From: an uncultured Collinsella sp.
GTDB taxonomy: Bacteria > Actinomycetota > Coriobacteriia > Coriobacteriales > Coriobacteriaceae
DNA: 13,824 bases
Assembly: GCA_902493895.1 (NCBI GenBank)
Contig: CABUQW010000043.1
Span: 1 to 13,824, forward strand
Direction: 5' to 3'
Shown: positions 1 through 6,840 of the stretch, in pieces
Layout of the letters: each line of letters begins with the position of its first letter
Position numbering within the stretch: the stretch's first letter is position 1
Notes under the pieces: model-generated
Database searches by the model: none
Told to the model about the DNA's origin: nothing
Seen by the model: the letters and a program-made list of their open reading frames with translations, nothing else
Made by a program: the position numbers and the translations under genes

Positions 1-1540
1 CGCCATAATAGATCGAGGGCACACCCGGGAAGGTCATCTGCATGAGCGTCGCCAGCCAAAAACGGCTCTTGGCCAGGCCCATCGAGTTATCGTCCAGGCG
101 CCATTTGCTGCGCTCGCTCTCGGGCAGCTGCGACTCGTCGGGGCCACCGCCGAGCACCGAGATGATGCGCGGGCGGTCGTGGCTCGAAAGCAGATTGAGC
201 GCGCAGGCCAGTGCCTCGCGTGGGTAGTTCTCGCGCAGGGTCTCGATATCTTCAGCAGCTTGGTAAGCGTTTTTGTAACCCATCAAAAAGCCGATGACCA
301 TGTCGCGGAAGGGGTAGTCCATGGCGGAGTCGAGCTCCGAGCCCTGCAGATAGCGACGCAGGTGGCCATAGCTGATCTTGTTGGAGGCGTCTTCCCAGAC
401 TTCGCCGAGCAGCAGCGCGTCGGGCTTCTCGGCGAGCACGGCCTTTTTGATCTCGGCCAGGAAGTCGTCGGAAAGCTCGTCGGCCACATCGAGTCGCCAG
501 CCATGGGCACCGGCGCGCAGCCATTTACGGATCACGCCGTCCTTGCCCAGGAGCCGCTCGCGCACCAGTTCGGAGCTCTCATTGATGGCGGGCATGTTGC
601 CCACGCCCCACCAGCAGTCATACGAACCGTCCTCATGGAAGTAAAACGCATCGCGCCACGGTGAATCCTCGCTCTGCCAAGCGCCCACGCCGGGATAGTT
701 GCCGTAGCGGTTGAAATAGATCGAATCGTCGCCCGTGTGGTTGAAGACGCCGTCCAGGATGATGGAGATGCCCAGCTTCTCGGCTGCCTGGCACAGCTCG
801 GTAAAGTCCTGCTCGGTGCCCAGGATCGGGTCGATCTTGGTGTAGTCGGCCGTGTCGTAGCGGTGGTTACTCGCGGCCTCAAAGATGGGGTTGAGGTAGA
901 TGGCCGTAAAGCCTAGCTCGGCAATGCGGGGCAGGTCATTTTGGATACCCTTGAGCGAGCCGCCGTAAAAATCCCAGGTCTTGATGGAGCCGTCTTCGGC
1001 ACGCTCGTACTCGGGCGGTTCGTTCCAGTCCTCGACCATGCGGCGCTGGATTCCTTTGCGCGGTTTTTCAACTTCGGCAAGCGTACGCTCGTGCCAGTTT
1101 TCGTCGCGGGCATAGCGGTCGGGGAAGATCTGGTAGACCATGCCACGCTCGTACCACTCGGGACGAACTTCGCGGTGCTTGTAGACGGTGATCTGGAAGG
1201 ACGGGACCTCGGCGTAGTTGTAAGTTACGCCCTCGCCACCGGTGCGACCCTGCGGTGCGCCCAGACGGACCTCGGGCTGGCCCTCGATGTTGCAGATAAA
1301 GCTGTACCAGATAAGACAGGGCTCGGCGCACTCAAGCTCTACGGTAAATATGCCGTCGCCCTCGTGCGTCATGGGATACAGAGACTCACCGATCTCATCG
1401 ACCCAGGTGCGCAGCGTAAGCGTTGCCTGGTTGGGGTCGGCATCCTCCAAAATCACCGAGAGCGAAACGGAAGTTCCAATGGTCACAGCGCCAAACGGAG
1501 TGCGAAACTGCGGCAGACGGCTGTTGTGAATCAATCTCAT
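1..1540 (-). CDS. GH13 alpha-glucan hydrolase (alpha-glucosidase/neopullulanase type), C-terminus cut by window edge
   Basis: The frame runs open from an ATG at 1540 to the left edge, giving 513 residues of a longer enzyme. Residues 1 to about 125 form an N-terminal beta domain of the kind that precedes maltodextrin-acting GH13 enzymes. The TIM barrel then starts at MVYQIFPDR (from residue 134). The four GH13 signatures are visible: DGVFNH (263-268), GWRLDVAD with nucleophile Asp351, LLGEVWED with acid/base Glu380, and SSHDRPR with transition-state Asp455. The order and spacing resemble MalZ and neopullulanase-like enzymes that hydrolyse maltodextrin or pullulan. No signal peptide is seen, so a cytoplasmic role on imported or glycogen-derived oligosaccharides is inferred. 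Exact substrate and subfamily cannot be fixed from sequence alone. It lies about 430 bases downstream of glgA, behind a terminator, and probably has its own regulated promoter. The ribosome site is weak (GGACC just upstream). Confidence 0.93.
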   Translation of the reverse strand, partial: MRLIHNSRLPQFRTPFGAVTIGTSVSLSVILEDADPNQATLTLRTWVDEIGESLYPMTHEGDGIFTVELECAEPCLIWYSFICNIEGQPEVRLGAPQGRTGGEGVTYNYAEVPSFQITVYKHREVRPEWYERGMVYQIFPDRYARDENWHERTLAEVEKPRKGIQRRMVEDWNEPPEYERAEDGSIKTWDFYGGSLKGIQNDLPRIAELGFTAIYLNPIFEAASNHRYDTADYTKIDPILGTEQDFTELCQAAEKLGISIILDGVFNHTGDDSIYFNRYGNYPGVGAWQSEDSPWRDAFYFHEDGSYDCWWGVGNMPAINESSELVRERLLGKDGVIRKWLRAGAHGWRLDVADELSDDFLAEIKKAVLAEKPDALLLGEVWEDASNKISYGHLRRYLQGSELDSAMDYPFRDMVIGFLMGYKNAYQAAEDIETLRENYPREALACALNLLSSHDRPRIISVLGGGPDESQLPESERSKWRLDDNSMGLAKSRFWLATLMQMTFPGVPSIYYG

Positions 1541-1601
1541 AATTCGGTCCAGTTCAATAGAATCACGGCCTGCGGGCCATGGGCTTTACGCACAGGATAT
1601 A

Positions 1602-1631
1602 AGTATATATGTTGCACACAGGCTGTATAAA
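1602..1631 (-). promoter_or_regulatory. candidate promoter of the GH13 gene
   Basis: On the minus strand TTTATA (1626-1631) and TATACT (1602-1607) are separated by 18 bases, about 60 bases before the GH13 start codon. The -10 is good and the -35 is weak, which would fit an activator- or repressor-controlled promoter. This is inferred from consensus only. Confidence 0.4.
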
Positions 1632-1638
1632 CAACATC

Positions 1639-1682
1639 CGTTTACCATCGGCGAACGGTTGTCCTAGAAAATCGTTTTACCA
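1639..1682 (-). promoter_or_regulatory. operator-like half-sites upstream of the GH13 gene
   Basis: GTTTTACCA (1674-1682) is an exact copy of the 9-base element seen three times before the HAD phosphatase gene, and GTTTACCA (1640-1647) is a one-base-shorter variant. Both lie just upstream of the candidate GH13 -35 box. Read on the minus strand the longer site continues as TGGTAAAACGATTTT, close to TGGTAAAACGTTTTT at 11902. Binding by a sugar-responsive repressor (LacI or ROK type) is a guess; the protein is not in the window. Confidence 0.5.
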
Positions 1683-1747
1683 CCCAAATTATCGCGATAT
1701 TTAAAAACGTCTATACCGATACTATTTGTATCCAAACAAAAGTACTT

Positions 1748-1879
1748 CGGTTTACTACGACGAATTGAATGATCTCAACAACAGTCATTTTGGTGATATT
1801 AAAACCGCAGCTAGAAGCGTTCTTAATTTCGAAGATTACTCGCCGTGGTCGGCCGGAGCCATTTTGTCGTAGTAAACCG
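1748..1879. repeat. 14-base perfect inverted repeat flanking about 104 bases
   Basis: CGGTTTACTACGAC (1748-1761) is the exact reverse complement of 1866-1879. No target-site duplication flanks the pair, and no transposase is present. The right arm runs directly into GCCCTCTTTTT, so on the plus strand the pair could form the stem of a long hairpin ending in a T-run. Function is unknown. Confidence 0.7.
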
Positions 1880-1900
1880 GCCCTCTTTTTAATGCGAAGT

Positions 1901-1947
1901 TCAACGCAAAAGAGGGCGCCTGGTTGGGGCGCCCTCTTTTGCGTTGA
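1901..1947. terminator. bidirectional intrinsic terminator after glgA
   Basis: A 20-base perfect stem (1901-1920 with 1928-1947) closes a 7-base loop. The GC-rich core GAGGGCGCC is flanked by AAAA on one side and TTTT on the other, so either strand can present a U-run. It starts 24 bases past the glgA stop and would end the glycogen transcript. Confidence 0.85.
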
Positions 1948-1970
1948 GGATTTAGTTTTAATCGTCCGGA

Positions 1971-4361
1971 TTAGCGGCGCTTGCGGGCGGCCGTTGCCTT
2001 GCGGACGGAGGTCTTCTTGGTCGGAGCCTTTTCCTCGGCCGAAACGGCGGGGGAGACCGGGGTCTCCTTGGCGGGCTCGGTCTTTGCCTTAGTCTTGGGA
2101 GCGGCCTTAACCTCGGCAGCCTTCGGAGTCGGCTCGGCCTTTACTGCGGGCTTGTCCTCGGCCTTACCCTCTGCCTTGGGAGCTGCAGCCTTGGTCGTGG
2201 TCTTCTTGGCCGTCGTCGCGGCGCGTTTGCGCGTGGTGGTCTTGGCGGCCGGCTTTGCCTCGACAGCTGCCTCAGCCTTAGACTCAGCGGGCGTCTCCTC
2301 GACTTTGGCGGCCGGCTTTGCAGTAGCCTTCGGGGCCGTCTTCGCGGCGGCCTTCGTCGTAGCGGCCTTGGCCGTCGTCGACTTCGTAGCCGTGGTCTTC
2401 TTGGCTGCCGTTGCCTTCTTGGTGGTTGCAGCCGTCTTCTTGGCAGCGGTCTTGGCCGGAGCCTTTGCCGCAGGCTTAGCCTCGGCGGCGGCCTTTACCT
2501 CGGGAGCAGCCTCGACCTCGTTGGCCTTCTTGGCAGCGGCGGTCGTGCGCTTGCGCGTGGTCGATGCCTTGGCAGTAGTTGCCTTGGCAGCGGTGGTCTT
2601 GCTCGCAGCGGCCTTCGTGGTCGTAGCCTTCTTAGCCGTCGTCTTGCGAGCCGTCGTCTTGCGAGCCGTCGTCTTTTTGGTGGCAGGCTTCGCAGCGGGC
2701 TTCACCTCAGGCTCGGGCTCGGGAGCAGCCTCGACCTTCACCTCAGGATCGGCCTTAACGGGCTTAGCTTCAACCGGCTTCTCCTCGACCTTGGGCTCCT
2801 CAGCAGCGGGCTCCTTAACGGGCGCCGCAGGCTCGGCCTCATCAGCAACCGGCTCCTCTATGGCCGTGGCAGCCTCCACAGCCGCCGGGCGCTCAATCTC
2901 CGGGTGCATAAAGAAGTACAGGTCCAGATACTTGTCGGCCGAACGCGTCCAGCTAAAGTCCTGGCTCATGGCCTGCGTGACTAGCTGGTTCCATGCCTCA
3001 CGGTTATCCCAGAACAGGCGTGCTGCGCGGAACACCGCGTCGCCCATCTCGTCGCCGTTAAAGTTGGTAAACGAGAAGCCCGTGCCCTCGCCGGTAAACT
3101 CGTTGTACGGCTGCACGGTGTCCTTCAGGCCACCGGTCTCGCGCACGATGGGCAGGGTGCCGTAGCGCATGGCGATGATCTGCGACAGGCCGCAGGGCTC
3201 AAACTTCGAAGGCATCAGGAACATATCGGCGGCAGCGTACATGCGCTGCGACAGCGCCGGATCGAACTCGATGCGCGCGGCCATGGTGCCGGGGTACTTG
3301 TCCTGGAAGTAGCGCAGACCGTCCTCGTAGTCGCGGTCGCCGGTGCCCAGCACGGCCACCTGAACGCCGCCGGACAGGATGCGGTCGAGCGCGTACATGA
3401 CCAGGTCCATGCCCTTCTGGCGCGTCAGGCGCGTGACCATCACCATAAGCGGGCGGTCGTCGCGCACCTCGAGCCCCAGTTCCTCCTGCAGCTTGGCCTT
3501 GCACACGGCCTTGCCGGAACGGTCGTCAACCGTGTAGTTGGCGGCAATGCGCTTGTCGGTTGCCGGGTCAAAGGCCGCCACGTCAATGCCGTTGAGGATG
3601 CCCTGCAGCGCGTAGGAACGCTCGCGCAGTACGCCGTCCAGGCCCTCGCCAAACTCGGGCGTCTGGATCTCGCTCGCGTAGGTGGGGCTCACCGTGGTGA
3701 TGGCGTCGGCATAGTGCAGCGCGCCCAGCATGTAGTTGATGCTGCAGGCGTCGCAGCGCAACTGCGTGGCGGCCGCGGGAATATGCGCCACTCCCAGGAT
3801 GTCCTCCATCACGGTGTCGCTAAACTGGCCCTGGAACGCCACGTTGTGGATCGAGAACACAGTCTTGACGCGGTCGTACAGCGGCAGGCCCTGGTAGAAC
3901 TCGCGCAAGAACACGGGCGCCAGTGCCGTCTGCCAGTCGTTACAGTGCAGGATGTCGCACTCAAAGCCCTCGGGCAGGTGCTGCAGGCTCTCGGTAATGG
4001 CCTTGGAGAAGAACGCGAAGCGCTCGCCGTCGTCGAAGAAGCCGTACGGATAATCGCGCGCAAAGTAGCGCTCGTTGTCCACGAACATATAGGTGACGCC
4101 GTCGTGCTCGAGCTTCTCCAGCCCGCAGTACTCGTTGCGCCAGCCCAGGCTCACGTAAAAGTCGGAAAAGTGCTCCATCTGCGCCTTGTACTCGTCTTTA
4201 ATAGTGGCGTACTTCGGCACCATCACGATGACTTCGGCGCCGGCGCGCACGAGCGCCGCAGGCAGCGAGCCCGCCACGTCGCCCAGGCCACCGGTCTTAA
4301 CAAACGGTGCGCACTCGGCCGAGGCAAACACGATCTGCATCTTTTTGCTGGAATCTGCCAT
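1971..4361 (-). CDS. glgA: glycogen synthase GlgA (GT5) with a long histone-H1-like C-terminal tail
   Basis: GlgA transfers glucose from ADP-glucose to the growing alpha-1,4-glucan. The ADP-glucose loop KTGGLGDV is at residues 22-29, and the C-terminal nucleotide-binding motif PSKFEPCGLSQ with conserved Glu388 is at about 384-394. The catalytic part ends near residue 488, the usual family length. The remaining 300 or so residues are extra. They comprise an acidic Pro/Glu linker (about 493-560) followed by Lys/Ala/Thr-rich blocks such as KKTTARKTTARKTTAKK, interrupted by Glu/Pro-rich spacers and ending in RKRR. The tail has no aromatic or leucine residues and is surely disordered. The start at 4361 is chosen because GGGAG lies 5 bases upstream; an in-frame ATG four codons earlier lacks such a site. 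It is the last gene of the glg cluster, 90 bases after glgD. Confidence 0.96.
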   Translation of the reverse strand: MADSSKKMQIVFASAECAPFVKTGGLGDVAGSLPAALVRAGAEVIVMVPKYATIKDEYKAQMEHFSDFYVSLGWRNEYCGLEKLEHDGVTYMFVDNERYFARDYPYGFFDDGERFAFFSKAITESLQHLPEGFECDILHCNDWQTALAPVFLREFYQGLPLYDRVKTVFSIHNVAFQGQFSDTVMEDILGVAHIPAAATQLRCDACSINYMLGALHYADAITTVSPTYASEIQTPEFGEGLDGVLRERSYALQGILNGIDVAAFDPATDKRIAANYTVDDRSGKAVCKAKLQEELGLEVRDDRPLMVMVTRLTRQKGMDLVMYALDRILSGGVQVAVLGTGDRDYEDGLRYFQDKYPGTMAARIEFDPALSQRMYAAADMFLMPSKFEPCGLSQIIAMRYGTLPIVRETGGLKDTVQPYNEFTGEGTGFSFTNFNGDEMGDAVFRAARLFWDNREAWNQLVTQAMSQDFSWTRSADKYLDLYFFMHPEIERPAAVEAATAIEEPVADEAEPAAPVKEPAAEEPKVEEKPVEAKPVKADPEVKVEAAPEPEPEVKPAAKPATKKTTARKTTARKTTAKKATTTKAAASKTTAAKATTAKASTTRKRTTAAAKKANEVEAAPEVKAAAEAKPAAKAPAKTAAKKTAATTKKATAAKKTTATKSTTAKAATTKAAAKTAPKATAKPAAKVEETPAESKAEAAVEAKPAAKTTTRKRAATTAKKTTTKAAAPKAEGKAEDKPAVKAEPTPKAAEVKAAPKTKAKTEPAKETPVSPAVSAEEKAPTKKTSVRKATAARKRR
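2634..2675. repeat. 15-base tandem repeat inside the glgA tail
   Basis: AGCCGTCGTCTTGCG occurs at 2634-2648 and 2649-2663, with 12 bases of a third copy at 2664-2675. It encodes the repeated pentapeptide around ARKTT. The in-frame unit length suggests growth of the tail by slippage or duplication. Confidence 0.85.
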
Positions 4362-4384
4362 ATTGTCTCCCATGTTGCAATTCG

Positions 4385-4420
4385 AGAATAGCCGCCTGGC
4401 GCTAACCGGGCGGCTATTCT
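4385..4420. repeat. strong hairpin between glgD and glgA
   Basis: A 12-base perfect stem, AGAATAGCCGCC (4385-4396) with 4409-4420, closes a 12-base loop. No T-run follows on either strand, so it is not a standard terminator. It may set mRNA processing, stability or partial attenuation between the ADP-glucose genes and glgA. Confidence 0.8.
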
Positions 4421-4451
4421 ACCTGTTACGAGCGATGTTGCGGTGCCAACG

Positions 4452-5579
4452 TTAACGTACGATGGTGGTGTCGGAAGTTAACGGAGCCTTGCCCAGCACC
4501 AGGATGTTCTCGGGCGTGCCGCGAAGCTCGGTGTTGGTGGGAACCACGTTGTTCTTGTCCAGGATGGCGTTCTCAACGCGTGCGCCGCTCTTGATGACAC
4601 AGCTCTGGTTGATGATCGAGTTGGTTACCGAGGCGCCCTCCTCGACCACGACGCCGCGTGACAGGATCGAATTGCGCACGGTGCCCTTGATGATGCAACC
4701 GGCCGAGATGATCGAGTTGCACGCGTGGCTACCGGTCGCATAGCGCGAAGGCGGCACGTCGTGAGCCTTGGTCAGGATCGGGCGCTCGGGATCGAAGAGC
4801 TGGTCGGCCACGGTTTGGTCAAGCAGGTCCATGCTGCGGCGATACAGCGACTTCTCACTAAACACGCCCACGACCTCGCCCTTGTACTCGTAGCTGCACA
4901 CGTCGATGTTGCCAAAGTCGCCCTGGAGTGCCTCGAGCAGGTCCAGATAGTCGGCGGCCTGGTAGTGGTCGATAATCTCGAGCAGCGTCTCGCGGTTGAC
5001 GATGCAGCAGTCCATAGAGGCGTTGTCGCCGTACGCGACGCCAGCGCTCACGCCCGTCAGGCGACCGTTCTCGTTAATCTCGAGTTTGGTCTCGTCATCG
5101 ACGTTGCGCGTGGCCTTGCAGTACACCACGGTCATCTGGGCGCCGGAGTTCTCGTGCGCGTCGATGATGGTGTTGAGGTCCATGTTAAAGATGATGTTGG
5201 TGCCCGTCATCACAACATAGGGCTTGTCCGAGCGCTGGAACAGCGTCTTGTTGGAGATGATGTCGCGCAGCAGGAAGCGCATGCCGCCCTTGGTGGTGCC
5301 ATACGCGTTGCCGGGCACCATGAACAGGCCGCCCTTCTTGCGGTCCAGGCCCCAGTCCTTGCCCGAGCCAACGTGGTCGATCAGCGAGCGGTAGTTGCCC
5401 GGCATGACGACGCCGACGGTCTTAATGCCGGCATTCATCATGTTGGACAGCGGAAAGTCGATCAGGCGGTAGCGGCCCAAAAAGGGAACGGACGCGATGG
5501 GGCGGTCCTTGAGCAGGACGCTGCCGTAGCTCGAAGAGTAGTTAGCGGTGATATAACCGATGGCCTTGCGATTGATCAT
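4452..5579 (-). CDS. glgD: glucose-1-phosphate adenylyltransferase regulatory-type subunit GlgD
   Basis: This is a 375-residue GlgC paralogue with a nucleotidyltransferase fold followed by a left-handed beta-helix of hexapeptide repeats (about 285-350). It matches the GlgD branch: it keeps RLIDFPLSN (38-46), but the glycine-rich pyrophosphorylase loop is replaced by TANYSSSYGS (11-20). The SGDH motif of the active subunit becomes TGTN (125-128). In Firmicutes GlgD does little catalysis itself and modulates GlgC in a mixed complex, so the same is inferred here. The ATG at 5579 is chosen because AAGGGGGA sits 8 bases upstream, overlapping the glgC stop codon. With only 4 bases between the genes, glgC and glgD are almost certainly translationally coupled. 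Confidence 0.95.
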   Translation of the reverse strand: MINRKAIGYITANYSSSYGSVLLKDRPIASVPFLGRYRLIDFPLSNMMNAGIKTVGVVMPGNYRSLIDHVGSGKDWGLDRKKGGLFMVPGNAYGTTKGGMRFLLRDIISNKTLFQRSDKPYVVMTGTNIIFNMDLNTIIDAHENSGAQMTVVYCKATRNVDDETKLEINENGRLTGVSAGVAYGDNASMDCCIVNRETLLEIIDHYQAADYLDLLEALQGDFGNIDVCSYEYKGEVVGVFSEKSLYRRSMDLLDQTVADQLFDPERPILTKAHDVPPSRYATGSHACNSIISAGCIIKGTVRNSILSRGVVVEEGASVTNSIINQSCVIKSGARVENAILDKNNVVPTNTELRGTPENILVLGKAPLTSDTTIVR

Positions 5580-5583
5580 CGGA

Positions 5584-6732
5584 TCATTCCCCCTTCCCGA
5601 TAACGACGTCATTTCCAACGACGGCCGTATCCTTGGTGGTATCGACAGAGCCGAGCTTCACGCCCTCTTCGACCGTGGAGTTCTCGCCCAAAATAGCGCG
5701 GCAGATGTGCGCGCCGCTCTTAACGTGCGCACCCGGCAGCAGCACGGAGTCCTCGACCACGGCGCGCTCCTCGATGATGACATCGGTCGAAAGGATTGAG
5801 TGGCGAGCGGTGCCGTAGATCTTGCAGCCGTTGGAGACCAGGCAGTCGTCCAAGCGGCCGTCCGGACCAATGTAGTGCGGCGGACGCGTGGTGATGTTGG
5901 ACATGATGGGGAAGTGCTTGTCAAACAGATCGAACTCGGGGTTGTTGCCCAGCAGGTCCATCGAGGTCTCGTGGAAGCTGGCGATGGTGCCGACGTCCTT
6001 CCAAAAGCCGTGGAACTCGTAGCTGTACAGGCGCTTGCCCTCGCCGAGCAGCTTGGGGATGATGTCCTTGCCAAAGTCGTGGCTCGAGCGCTGGTCCAGA
6101 GCGTCCTCTTCGAGCGCCTCGATCAGCACGTCGGCCGAGAAGATGTAGATGCCCATGGACGCGAGATTCGAATCGGGCTTATCGGGCTTCTCGGTGAACT
6201 TGGTGATGCGGCCGTCCTCGGGGTCGGTGGTCAGGATGCCAAAGCGGCTGGCCTCCTCCCAAGGCACGGGCATAACGCTCACCGTGAGGTCGGCGTTGTT
6301 CTCAATGTGCGTCTTGAGCATCTTGCGGTAGTCCATGCGATACAGGTGATCGCCCGAAAGAATCAGGACGTACTTGGGGTCGTTGGCCTTGATGTAGTCG
6401 AGGTTCTGCGTAATGGCGTCGGCCGTGCCCGCATACCAGGCGCCGCCGGTCTGCGTCTCGTACGGCGGCAGGATAGACACGCCGCCGTCGCGGCTGTCCA
6501 GATCCCAAGCCTCGCCGGAGCCCACGTAGGCATGCAGCAGGTAGGGGCGATACTGCGTCAGAACGCCCACCGTGTCGATGCCCGAGTTGGAGCAGTTGGA
6601 GAGCGAAAAGTCGATAATGCGGAACTTGCCACCAAAGCTAACCGCCGGCTTAGCGATCTTTTGGGTGAGTGCCCCCAATCGGCTGCCCTGTCCTCCTGCG
6701 AGGAGCATCGCGATGCATTCTTTCTTACTCAT
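5584..6732 (-). CDS. glgC: glucose-1-phosphate adenylyltransferase catalytic subunit GlgC
   Basis: GlgC makes ADP-glucose from glucose-1-phosphate and ATP, the committed step of bacterial glycogen synthesis. At 382 residues it has the usual length. The N-terminal nucleotidyltransferase loop LAGGQGSRLGALT is at 11-23, RIIDFSLSN at 38-46, WYAGTADA at 99-106, the metal-binding SGDHLYRMDY at 126-135 and FTEKP at 179-183. The C-terminal part is a left-handed beta-helix with hexapeptide repeats. The ribosome site AGAAGGAG (6739-6746) sits 6 bases before the ATG and is the best in the window. The gene is followed directly by its partner glgD. Allosteric control by sugar phosphates is usual for the family, but the effector cannot be read from the sequence. 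Confidence 0.97.
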   Translation of the reverse strand: MSKKECIAMLLAGGQGSRLGALTQKIAKPAVSFGGKFRIIDFSLSNCSNSGIDTVGVLTQYRPYLLHAYVGSGEAWDLDSRDGGVSILPPYETQTGGAWYAGTADAITQNLDYIKANDPKYVLILSGDHLYRMDYRKMLKTHIENNADLTVSVMPVPWEEASRFGILTTDPEDGRITKFTEKPDKPDSNLASMGIYIFSADVLIEALEEDALDQRSSHDFGKDIIPKLLGEGKRLYSYEFHGFWKDVGTIASFHETSMDLLGNNPEFDLFDKHFPIMSNITTRPPHYIGPDGRLDDCLVSNGCKIYGTARHSILSTDVIIEERAVVEDSVLLPGAHVKSGAHICRAILGENSTVEEGVKLGSVDTTKDTAVVGNDVVIGKGE

Positions 6733-6772
6733 CGATTTCTCCTTCTGTCATCGATGTTCCTAAACCCATTAG

Positions 6773-6803
6773 CGACGGGCGCGGCGCAACGTCACGCCCG
6801 TCG
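6773..6803. repeat. hairpin between glgP and glgC
   Basis: CGACGGGCG (6773-6781) pairs perfectly with 6795-6803 around a 13-base loop. There is no T-run after it on the minus strand, so mRNA stabilisation or processing is more likely than termination. Confidence 0.7.
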
Positions 6804-6840
6804 AGTAATGCCGTGCTGGCATAAGGGAGCTCGCGCGCCT

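Larger units (their letters stand above)
1541..1900. other. AT-rich intergenic region between glgA terminator and GH13 gene
   Basis: This stretch is clearly richer in A and T than its surroundings. It holds a candidate minus-strand promoter, two operator-like half-sites and a 14-base inverted repeat spaced by 104 bases. It also has a plus-strand reading frame (about 1705-1872, ending in tandem TAG TAA) with no good start and a stop just upstream. No gene is called here. Confidence 0.6.

Noticed and set aside
1981..3165. 394-codon plus-strand frame rich in Ala/Val/Leu that resembles a membrane protein
   Set aside because: It is the antisense of the Lys/Ala/Thr tail of GlgA; the hydrophobicity is a by-product of complementing AAG, GCC and ACC codons.
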